Below, one piece after another: positions 55,540 to 64,000 of a stretch of DNA of 64,000 nt. The translations under genes were made by a program, and so were the position numbers. Every line of letters begins with the position of its first letter. Position 1 is the stretch's first letter. The notes below the pieces were generated by a model, which ran no database searches, had not been told where the DNA came from, and was given only the letters and a program-made list of their open reading frames with translations. Source of the stretch: Alloacidobacterium dinghuense (GTDB lineage: Bacteria > Acidobacteriota > Terriglobia > Terriglobales > Acidobacteriaceae); the NCBI RefSeq assembly GCF_014274465.1, contig NZ_CP060394.1, positions 5,828,001 through 5,892,000 on the forward strand. Direction: 5' to 3'.

Positions 55540-56507
55540 GCCTTTACCTTTGAGGGCTCGGAGGCGGGCTTTGTTTCGGTGTCTAATGGCTTCGTATCGA
55601 TTGCGCCGATGAGGCTGGAAACGCGTTCGACATGATGGCGAACGCACCATGACTCTAATCCACTCGCTATACGCTCGACTGCACGAGGATCGGCATAGCT
55701 GGCTGTTCCCACTTGAACGGCGGTGGCTCCAGCAAGCAGGAACTCGACTGCATCTTCGGGAGTTGTGATGCCGCCCATGCCGATGACGGGAATGTGGACA
55801 GCCTTCACTGCTTCCCAGACCATCCGAACGGCGATGGGCTTGATGGCGGGACCTGAGAGTCCTCCGGTGATGTTGGCGATGCGCGGGCGGCGCGTCTCTA
55901 CGTCAATCGATAGCGAGACGAAGGTGTTGATCAGGGAGATGGCGTCGGCACCTGCATCTTCGGCGCAGCGCGCCATGGCGGATATAGAAGTGACGTTGGG
56001 CGATAGCTTGACGATCAGCGGATGCTTCGCAACTTCCTTGGCACGGACGACGAGTTCTCCCAGTAATCTCCAATCTGTGCCGAAGACCTGACCGCCGTGC
56101 TTCGTATTGGGGCAGGACGCGTTCAGTTCGTAGGCGGCGATGCCGCGCGCTTCATTCAGTGCCTCGATGACGGCTATGTAGTCTTCGACTTCGTAGCCGA
56201 AGACGTTGGCGATGATGCCACAGGATGGGTAGCGGGCGAGCGCGGGCAGCTTGGTTTCGATAAATGCCTTCACCCCGATGTTCTGCAGTCCGATGGCGTT
56301 GATCATTCCCGCTGCTGTTTCAATGATGCGTGGGGCCTGGTTGCCTGCCATCGGCTCGCGCGATAATCCTTTTGTTACGAAGCCGCCGATGCGGTCGAGT
56401 GACACGATTTCCTCGAACTCGATGCCATAAGCGAAGGTTCCACTGGCCGCAATGACCGGGTTGCGAAGTTCGATCCCGAGGAAGCGAGCTTTCATATCTG
56501 GCTTCAC
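55536..56507 (-). CDS. pyrD: Dihydroorotate dehydrogenase, class 1B catalytic subunit
   Basis: The FMN enzyme makes orotate for pyrimidines. The 323 residues include NPVIAASGTFAYGIEF, the Cys-type base motif NASCPNTKHGGQVFG (class 1B), VKLSPNVTSISAMA, and MGGITTPEDAVEFLLAGA. I use GTG at 56507: GGAG precedes it and it overlaps the stop of the upstream gene as GTGA. The ATG at 56495 is the alternative. The partner PyrK is not in the window. Confidence 0.94.
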   Translation of the reverse strand: MKPDMKARFLGIELRNPVIAASGTFAYGIEFEEIVSLDRIGGFVTKGLSREPMAGNQAPRIIETAAGMINAIGLQNIGVKAFIETKLPALARYPSCGIIANVFGYEVEDYIAVIEALNEARGIAAYELNASCPNTKHGGQVFGTDWRLLGELVVRAKEVAKHPLIVKLSPNVTSISAMARCAEDAGADAISLINTFVSLSIDVETRRPRIANITGGLSGPAIKPIAVRMVWEAVKAVHIPVIGMGGITTPEDAVEFLLAGATAVQVGTASYADPRAVERIASGLESWCVRHHVERVSSLIGAIDTKPLDTETKPASEPSKVKA

Positions 56508-58264
56508 GGCTGTGGCTTCTCCGTTGCGGATTTTGCAGGGGCTTTTGGAGTGGTGTTCTTGCCCGCAGTGGGGTGTGCGCCGCGATGTGTGCGTGCGGGA
56601 ATCGCCTTGGGGTAGGTCACTTCCGCAGCCGGTTTGAGGGCCTGTGTAAGGATGCGTCCTACAGACGCTGACGGTTGATTCACACCCAGCAAGGACGCAA
56701 AGGTTGCCGCGAGGTCGACTGGCTCAACGCGCCCGTGATACACGCCCGTTGTAAAGGGTGCGCCGTAGAAGCCGAGCGGTACATGGCGGTCATATGAATA
56801 AGGAGTGAAGTGCGTCGTGCCATTGGCTTTTTCGAGTCCCATTTGGAAAGCGGCGGGAACGACGCGCACGTACCACCCGCCATTCGGTGTGTAACTGTGC
56901 GCAAGCAGATCGCCAAACTGCGTGTGCGGCAATTCGCCAGCGGCTAACTGCAGGCGAGTGTAGCTGCGGTAGAGAACTGGGCGCGGCGGGAGCTTGGATT
57001 GCGCGGGCAGCTTTATGTCGCTGGGTTTCATGAGCGCTGAGAATGCGCCCTCAAGCGCATCCTGTACTGCCTGTTCTGCTTCCTGTTCGTTGATTCCCGC
57101 ACGTTCGAATGACGGGCGATTCAGCGAGAGGAAAGGCAGTTCCTGTTTTGGAAGTACGTAGACTACTTTTTCGCCGGGGGAAAATTTCTGGTTCATGGCG
57201 TCATTCAATTCGTTGACCAGCTTCTTTGTGTCGATCTGCGCGGCGTTCATGCCAAGTTGCGCAGCGATCGCCGGAGATGGCGCGACGCCGTGATCGGCGG
57301 TGATGGCGATCCAAACATTGCCGAGGCCGCCTTCGACGTTCTTATCGAGCCATGCAAAGAAGCCGTCGAGGTCAGTATCGAGCGCATCTACGATTGCTTG
57401 CTGCTCGTCGGCGTCTGGCCCTACGCGATGCCCGAGAATATCTGTGCCGGAGATGCTGAGCGTGAGCATGTCGGTCACATCATGTTTGCCCATCTGCTCG
57501 CCGGTGACCAGAGCTTTCGCGAAATCGAGCTCGTAGGTGATGCTGGCGGGAGTGCTGCCAATTTCATTTTCGAAATTTGTTGTGTTCGGTTGGTTCGCTT
57601 CCTGTTTTGCCTGATCGAGCCGTCCGCTGGCATTGAAGGCTGTGGCCCAGTCGGGAAGCTGCGGCATGTAATACGTAGAGGTTTCAAAGCGGCCGGTCGC
57701 TTCATCTACCCAGAAAGCGCCGTTCGCTGAGGCTCCGGCAGGAAGAATGGCGGCGCGGTCTTTGAGCGATATTCCGAAGACCCTTGCGTGGCCCTTGGTG
57801 TCGAGGCGCAACTCGTCGCCCACGGTGGAGGCGAGCAGGTTGCGTGGCGAGCGACCAGGGCCGGTCTCACTGCCTTGAGGCATACCGACGATGGCGTAAC
57901 GTTCATCTTCGACTGACGTTATGGGGCGATCTTTATTGCGATCGAGATCCCACCATGCGTTCGAGCCAATGCCATGGCCGTCAGTGTAGGCGCCGGTGCC
58001 GATGGTGGAGTGTCCCGGTGCAGTAAAGAGGTTGGAATAGCCGTAGTAGCAGTCAGGAAAATATGCGCCGTGATCGAGGAAAAGACGGAGGCCTTTCGGC
58101 TTGAAGTCCGCGCGGTAGCGTTGTAGATAATCTTCGCGGAACTGATCGATGACCAAAATGACGACCAGCTTGGGATGCGCATCGTAAGCGCTGGCACTTG
58201 CGCGGGGAGTGAGCCCGACGGTGAGGGCAAGGATCAGGGCGAGGGAGAAGAAACGCTTCAGCAT
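56504..58264 (-). CDS. Alkaline-phosphatase superfamily phosphodiesterase (secreted)
   Basis: The 586 residues start at the ATG at 58262-58264 with a signal peptide (LALILALTVGLTPRASA). The metal/nucleophile motif is FTAPGHSTIGTGAY near residue 75. LVVILVIDQFREDYL opens the domain, and DILGHRVGPDA with ADHGVAPSP gives other metal ligands. The layout is the type I phosphodiesterase/nucleotide pyrophosphatase or PafA-like group. Substrate cannot be read. The C-terminus is Pro/Lys-rich. It overlaps pyrD by 4 bp. Confidence 0.87.
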   Translation of the reverse strand: MLKRFFSLALILALTVGLTPRASASAYDAHPKLVVILVIDQFREDYLQRYRADFKPKGLRLFLDHGAYFPDCYYGYSNLFTAPGHSTIGTGAYTDGHGIGSNAWWDLDRNKDRPITSVEDERYAIVGMPQGSETGPGRSPRNLLASTVGDELRLDTKGHARVFGISLKDRAAILPAGASANGAFWVDEATGRFETSTYYMPQLPDWATAFNASGRLDQAKQEANQPNTTNFENEIGSTPASITYELDFAKALVTGEQMGKHDVTDMLTLSISGTDILGHRVGPDADEQQAIVDALDTDLDGFFAWLDKNVEGGLGNVWIAITADHGVAPSPAIAAQLGMNAAQIDTKKLVNELNDAMNQKFSPGEKVVYVLPKQELPFLSLNRPSFERAGINEQEAEQAVQDALEGAFSALMKPSDIKLPAQSKLPPRPVLYRSYTRLQLAAGELPHTQFGDLLAHSYTPNGGWYVRVVPAAFQMGLEKANGTTHFTPYSYDRHVPLGFYGAPFTTGVYHGRVEPVDLAATFASLLGVNQPSASVGRILTQALKPAAEVTYPKAIPARTHRGAHPTAGKNTTPKAPAKSATEKPQP

Positions 58265-58396
58265 TGGGATCGGTTTTCTAAGGGATTGGTTCAAATTCCA
58301 TGGTAACAAGGTCAGACCTCGAAGCCCGGCTTTTATGCCGTCCTGAGGGCAATCGATTTCTGTTGCCTCGTCCTGATGCAGTAAAGTGTTGCCATC

Positions 58397-59782
58397 GTGA
58401 TCATTAATCTCGCGCGGCGTGCTCACAATCACAATTGGGAACTCGATCCCATTACTCGATCCCTGTTGGACACGGATTTTTACAAGCTGCTGATGCTGCA
58501 GTTTATCTGGAAACATTTTCCGAAGACCCGCGCGTCCTTCTCATTTATCAATCGCTCGGCACAGGTGCGGCTTGCAGACATGATCGATGTGGACCAGCTC
58601 CGGGAACAATTGGAGCAGACGCGTCGCCTGCGCTTTCATAAGTCCGAGTTGATCTGGCTTGCAGGCAATACGTTTTATGGACGGCGCGGCATCTTTGAGC
58701 CCGCGTTTCTTGAATGGCTTGAGTGCGATTTTCGACTTTCCGATTATGAGCTGTCCACGCACGACGGTCAGATCTCGTTGACCTTCCACGGACTGTGGAC
58801 CGAGACGACGCTTTGGGAAATCTACATCCTGTCGACGATTAATGAGTTGAGGACACGCGCCGCGTTAAAGGATCTGAGTGAGCTGGAACTGGACATTCTT
58901 TATGCCCGCGCCAAGACGCGTCTTTGGGAAAAGATGGCGCGCTTGCGCGGCGTTCCATGTCTGCGTGTGAGCGATTTCGGCACACGACGGCGGCACAGCT
59001 TTTTATGGCAGGAATACGTTGTGAACGCGATGACGGATGTGCTGGGTCAAAATTTTACCGGCACGTCGAATACGTATCTTGCTTACAAACATGATCTGGA
59101 GGCCATTGGCACGAACGCGCATGAGCTGCCGATGGCATTGGCTGCGATGGCCGGAGATGATGAAGAACTAAAGGCGTCGCAATATCGGCTGCTCGATTTA
59201 TGGCAGCAGACGTACCAGGGTGAGCTGTTGATTCTGTTGCCGGATACCTTCGGGACGACGCAGTTTCTGCGGGATGCCCCGGACTGGGTTGCGAACTGGA
59301 CTGGTCAGCGCGCCGACAGCAAGGATCCCTTCGTAGCCGGGGACGAGTACATTGCATGGCTCGATGAACATGGGCGCGATCCGAAGCAGAAGCTTTTTAT
59401 CGCCTCCGATTCGCTGGATGTGGATGAAATTCTTGCCCTGCATGCGTATTTCGCCGGGACACTGCGTAATGGCGCGGCTCCGAGTGACTTTCACCAAGCG
59501 ACAGATTTTCTTGATGAAAAGAAGTGGAGCTTGGAGCGTCGCATCCGCTTCAGCGCAGGCTGGGGCACTTTGTTAACAAATGACTTCCGCAACTGCAATC
59601 CGCGTGGCGACGATGCCTTTGATCCTGCCAGCCTGGTCTGCAAACTCAATGACGCTGACGGTAGGCCAGCGGTCAAGCTCTCTGATAATTTCAGGAAAGC
59701 GCTGGGGCCGCAAGATGAGGTTGAGCGCTACAGGCGCGTTTTCGGCTTGGAAGGAATGGCCGAAATACCGGTTGTGACCTAG
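58397..59782 (+). CDS. pncB: Nicotinate phosphoribosyltransferase
   Basis: The enzyme salvages nicotinate to NaMN for NAD. The start is GTG at 58397. The 461 residues contain DTDFYKLLMLQ near residue 28, LWLT-like GLWTETTLWEIYILSTINEL, and GTRRRHSFLWQEYV with catalytic residues. GTSNTYLAYKHDLEAIGTNA, with the His region near residue 240, follows. It is single and lies 130 bp from the divergent phosphodiesterase. It is the third NAD gene in the window. Confidence 0.92.
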   Translation: MIINLARRAHNHNWELDPITRSLLDTDFYKLLMLQFIWKHFPKTRASFSFINRSAQVRLADMIDVDQLREQLEQTRRLRFHKSELIWLAGNTFYGRRGIFEPAFLEWLECDFRLSDYELSTHDGQISLTFHGLWTETTLWEIYILSTINELRTRAALKDLSELELDILYARAKTRLWEKMARLRGVPCLRVSDFGTRRRHSFLWQEYVVNAMTDVLGQNFTGTSNTYLAYKHDLEAIGTNAHELPMALAAMAGDDEELKASQYRLLDLWQQTYQGELLILLPDTFGTTQFLRDAPDWVANWTGQRADSKDPFVAGDEYIAWLDEHGRDPKQKLFIASDSLDVDEILALHAYFAGTLRNGAAPSDFHQATDFLDEKKWSLERRIRFSAGWGTLLTNDFRNCNPRGDDAFDPASLVCKLNDADGRPAVKLSDNFRKALGPQDEVERYRRVFGLEGMAEIPVVT

Positions 59783-59895
59783 TTGCTCCGGCGTCGGAAT
59801 CAGCTGTTTGTCGTTCCAAAGAAGGCTATTTGCCGATGAACCAGATTGAGGCGGGTGTGACTCTGTTTTGAGCCGCCAATCCTCCTGTAAGCTAG

Positions 59896-61218
<1,323 letters not shown>

Positions 61219-61240
61219 AATGAGATAGAGAGTTCCCCCA

Positions 61241-61603
61241 ATGGGTCGTATTTTAAAGAGCTACATTTTCTGGACGTATGAGCGCGGAAGTTTTCACTAT
61301 GACGTGATGGTGACGCTCATTCTGGCATTTATCTTTGTCACGCCGCACTTCTGGAACTACGGTGACCACCCTTCGGTCGGCAGCTTTGCTCCGAGTGAGG
61401 TAGTAGTGCGGGCGGCGGGCGAAAATGCCTTCACGTATCAGATTCCCGCAGAGCAGGTGCGCGGCAATTCGTCGGCGCCCTTTGAGGATCGTCTGGAACA
61501 AAGCATCGGGCGCATCTCCGGTCCGATGGTGATTGACCACTACGACACGCTGAAGGATGCGAGCGGCAAGGTCACAGCCTACAAAGTCTGGGCCCACCGC
61601 TAA
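61241..61603 (+). CDS. Unknown single-pass membrane protein
   Basis: The 120 residues have an N-terminal basic/aromatic stretch ([20 protein letters not shown]), one membrane helix at about 22-40, and a soluble C-terminal region, probably periplasmic. No family recognised. It lies between serS and the lolA-like gene, whose ORF touches its stop codon, so the three may share a transcript. Linkage to LolA suggests an envelope role, but this is weak. Confidence 0.6.
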   Translation: MGRILKSYIFWTYERGSFHYDVMVTLILAFIFVTPHFWNYGDHPSVGSFAPSEVVVRAAGENAFTYQIPAEQVRGNSSAPFEDRLEQSIGRISGPMVIDHYDTLKDASGKVTAYKVWAHR

Positions 61604-61647
61604 TGGGCTGGAACGCATCCAAAGCAACCGTGCTGATTAAAGGAACC

Positions 61648-62346
61648 ATGAATCGAGTCAAGATCAGCCGTTCGATTATCACAGCCCTGTTTGTAGTTGC
61701 TGCCATCCCCGCACTTGCGCAGAATGCTGACCTGCAGAAGATACTCAGCCAGATGGATGCGGCCTCGCAGAAATTCGAGAGCGCGCAGGCGGACTTCAGC
61801 TGGGACCAGCTTACCGCTGTTGTCCAGAGCCATGAGATCACAACCGGCACGATTGCCTTTCGCCGAGTCGTGTCCAGCACGGAGATGATTGCGCATGTGA
61901 AGACCGATAACGGTCAACCGGCGCCGAAGGACATCTTGTACAAGAACGGCGAGCTTGCCTATTACCAGCCGGCGATCAAGCAGCAGACCATTTTTTCTAC
62001 GGGAGCCAATCGCCAGCAGGCTGAAGGTTTCCTCACGCTCGGCTTTGGCGGCAGCGGCAAGGATCTTGCGGCAAACTGGATCATTAATTTTCAGGGAATG
62101 GAAGCCATCGACGGCACGCAGACCGCGAAGCTTGACCTGACGCCGAAGCAGGTTGGTAGCAATCAGATGTTTACGCACGTCACCATCTGGATCGATCCGG
62201 CTCGGGCGATCTCGCTCAAACAGGTGTTCTTTCAGGAGAGTGGGGACACACGGACGGCGATCTATTCGAATATTCAAATGAATCAGGTCCCTGCGAGTGC
62301 GTTTGCTTTGAAAATTCCGCACGATGTTCAGACGATTCGCAAGTAA
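61648..62346 (+). CDS. LolA-like outer-membrane lipoprotein carrier protein
   Basis: I choose the ATG at 61648, behind AAAGGAACC, giving a signal peptide ([17 protein letters not shown]) and 232 residues. The ATG at 61603, which overlaps the previous stop, would add 15 residues with no ribosome site. The mature part has the LolA-type beta half-barrel: [22 protein letters not shown] at the start, GTIAFRR, and strands ending at [18 protein letters not shown]. LolA carries lipoproteins across the periplasm. Similarity is at fold level; LolB-like or other lipid carrier roles remain possible. Confidence 0.72.
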   Translation: MNRVKISRSIITALFVVAAIPALAQNADLQKILSQMDAASQKFESAQADFSWDQLTAVVQSHEITTGTIAFRRVVSSTEMIAHVKTDNGQPAPKDILYKNGELAYYQPAIKQQTIFSTGANRQQAEGFLTLGFGGSGKDLAANWIINFQGMEAIDGTQTAKLDLTPKQVGSNQMFTHVTIWIDPARAISLKQVFFQESGDTRTAIYSNIQMNQVPASAFALKIPHDVQTIRK

Positions 62347-62370
62347 AGCCGACATCTCTCGGAAGGTTGC

Positions 62371-64000
62371 CTAGCCTCCCGCCGCAATCTTCTCTGTCTG
62401 CTGCGACATCTTCGCGGTGCGTTCCAGCTTGTCCCAATTGAATGGGCGTCCGTCGATCGCGCGTTTTAATGTCTTGAACAGTACCAGCGAAAATATCTGC
62501 CGGTAGGAGAAGCGCTGCAGCCAGATGTGGAAGAGCAGCCAGCCGTCACCTTTGTTTGCCGGATGACGCCGTTCGAGCGTGAAGGCGAGGATCGAGGTCA
62601 CGAAGTCGATGAGCAGGAATGCGAGGAAGTAGACTAGCAGCTTCTCGAAGCTGGCCGGGCTGGCGGCTTCCGGATGGTAGTGCTTGTTCCACCAGTACTG
62701 GACGATTCCCGCGGCGAACATGATGTCGATGAACGGCGAGACCAGCGGCAGAAGGATCTGGAAAATGACGATGTTGGGCAGCGCAAATAGGCCCATGGCC
62801 CGATTGGTGCGGAAGGCCTGTTTGTGTTTGAAGACTGCCTGCAGGATTCCGAAGGACCAGCGGAAGCGCTGGCGCATAAGCCCGTTCATGGTGGTCGGCG
62901 CTTCAGTGAAGGCAAGGGCGCGGTCTTCGTAGATGACCTTGTAGCCCTGTTCGAGCAGATTCATGGTCAGATCGGCATCCTCAGCAACGGTATTGACGGG
63001 GTAGCCGCCGCCTTTGATGACTGCATTCGTCCGCCATGCGCCGATCGCTCCGGGAACAACGGTGACAACGTTGAAGAGATCGAGTGCGCGGCGCTCAAAG
63101 TTCTGGCTGGTGATGTATTCAAGCGCTTGCCAGCGTGTCCAGAGATTGACCTTGTTGCCGACCTTTGCGTTGCCGGCAACGGCGCCGATACGCTCGTCGG
63201 CAAAATGACAAACTAGTTTCGCAACCGCGTCGGGCGCGATGACGGTATCGGCGTCGATGCCGACATAGAAATCTTCTTCGAGGCGCTGCAAGGCGAAATT
63301 GAGCGCCTCAGCTTTACCGGCATTCGGCTTTGTGAGCACGGTCAATAGACCGGAAGCAATCTCTTCTGGATATGCCTCGCGCACGACGTCATAGGTGCGA
63401 TCCTTGGAGCCATCATCAATCACAATGATGCGCAGGTTTTTGTAGGTTGAATTCATCACCGAACGCACCGTGCGTACGATGACCTTTTCTTCGTTATAAG
63501 CCGGGATCAATACAGCGACACGAGGCTCGAAGACGCCAGTGTCAGGAGTCTTGCGCTGTCGAAAACGCTCGATCAACGCGAAAAGGCCGACAAGAATGAG
63601 GCGAGCGCTCATCAATACGTCGCCCGCGAAGAAGACGGTCACGACGAAGTGGTTGAAGAAACCAAAGATGAAGAATGCGACTGAGTCGATGCGTGCTTGC
63701 CAGCGCAATTGTGGCGCGATCGGCGGCATCACGTCTGCAGTGGTTTTTCCCATCAGCGCAGAAATGGGAACGAACTCATAGCCCCTTGTGCGCAGCGTAG
63801 TAATCAGCAATGGGAGCGCTGCAACGGTGACCGACCGATCGCCGCCGCCATCGTGCAGCAGGATGATGCTGCCGCGAAAGTCCGGCCTGTCTTTCATCGC
63901 CGCTAGGGCATCGAGAACAGTCTGGACGATCTCCTGAGGTGTCCTCCGCGGATGCTCATTCCAGTCGTCGGTGTCGATCTTGTTCCCGACGATGATGTAT
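62371..64000 (-). CDS. Polysaccharide deacetylase / glycosyltransferase family 2 fusion (5' truncated)
   Basis: The frame is open to the right edge, so the N-terminus is missing. The first visible residues (VGNKIDTDDWNEHPRRTPQE, SIILLHDGGGDRS) are the end of a NodB-type polysaccharide deacetylase. Several helices follow, then a processive GT2 domain: DDGSKDRTYDVV, GIDADTVIAPDA, TVAEDADLTMNLLEQG and MRQRFRWSFGI (QxxRW). C-terminal membrane helices end near 62400. Such proteins build and de-acetylate beta-linked surface polysaccharide, as in PNAG-type or chitin-like synthesis. Which sugar is used cannot be told. Confidence 0.88.
   Translation of the reverse strand, partial: YIIVGNKIDTDDWNEHPRRTPQEIVQTVLDALAAMKDRPDFRGSIILLHDGGGDRSVTVAALPLLITTLRTRGYEFVPISALMGKTTADVMPPIAPQLRWQARIDSVAFFIFGFFNHFVVTVFFAGDVLMSARLILVGLFALIERFRQRKTPDTGVFEPRVAVLIPAYNEEKVIVRTVRSVMNSTYKNLRIIVIDDGSKDRTYDVVREAYPEEIASGLLTVLTKPNAGKAEALNFALQRLEEDFYVGIDADTVIAPDAVAKLVCHFADERIGAVAGNAKVGNKVNLWTRWQALEYITSQNFERRALDLFNVVTVVPGAIGAWRTNAVIKGGGYPVNTVAEDADLTMNLLEQGYKVIYEDRALAFTEAPTTMNGLMRQRFRWSFGILQAVFKHKQAFRTNRAMGLFALPNIVIFQILLPLVSPFIDIMFAAGIVQYWWNKHYHPEAASPASFEKLLVYFLAFLLIDFVTSILAFTLERRHPANKGDGWLLFHIWLQRFSYRQIFSLVLFKTLKRAIDGRPFNWDKLERTAKMSQQTEKIAAGG

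Overview
The window reads as chromosome of an Acidobacteriota bacterium, probably class Terriglobia (relatives of Granulicella, Terriglobus and Edaphobacter). This rests on overall protein character, on an F-type ATPase cluster that lacks the a and c subunits, on a PadR regulator paired with a permease-prefix membrane protein, and on dispersed palindromic repeats with a hairpin arm that I recall from that group. No phylogeny was computed. There is no rRNA or tRNA gene that I can recognise and no CRISPR array.

Layout. Positions 1-7929 hold a truncated S41 peptidase, a divergent SurA-like chaperone/PPIase, a YhaM-like HD nuclease, an EVE protein and the cluster aroC-def-fmt-rsmB. Positions 7926-15846 are mostly on the minus strand: a PASTA protein, OsmC, ubiE, aroB, a TerC-type transporter, a QC-like M28 peptidase, tatC and tatB, with nadB on the plus strand. 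Positions 15847-21224 are an accessory, repeat-rich stretch. It holds one isolated gene with a possible HEPN-like C-terminus, four copies of a modular palindromic repeat, a decayed IS481-type element, and transaldolase. Positions 21225-29818 hold a DedA-rhodanese fusion, a PadR/permease-prefix pair, a TPR protein, a potassium channel, a DUF4386 protein and a second, intact IS481-type element. Positions 29819-33504 hold nadA, a DUF2203 protein and a peroxide-response module: a Fur/PerR-family regulator with a clear operator, ahpC and ahpD. Positions 33600-42634 are envelope and signalling genes followed by hfq-hflX. Positions 42961-49355 are the ATP synthase cluster (b', b, delta, alpha, gamma, beta, epsilon). 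Positions 49498-64000 hold a PP2C phosphatase, a 3-hydroxyacyl-CoA dehydrogenase, a kinase-like protein, an internally deleted membrane acyltransferase remnant, a WalJ-type hydrolase, pyrD, a phosphodiesterase, pncB, serS, a LolA-like protein and a truncated deacetylase/glycosyltransferase.

How the genes work together. Three NAD genes (nadB, nadA, pncB) are scattered, not in one operon. The perR-ahpC-ahpD block forms a peroxide-defence unit. TatB/TatC, the SurA-like protein and the LolA-like protein serve the envelope. The ATPase cluster needs a and c subunits from elsewhere.

Most interesting signals. Both IS481-type elements are inserted in the same dispersed hairpin. In the intact copy the 7-bp target duplication is exactly the hairpin loop. 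Both copies carry a perfect palindrome inside the 3' end of the transposase gene that has been kept through paired base changes. The DUF4386 gene appears to start at ATC behind an ideal Shine-Dalgarno sequence. The perR-like promoter contains an operator and predicts a near-leaderless GTG start.
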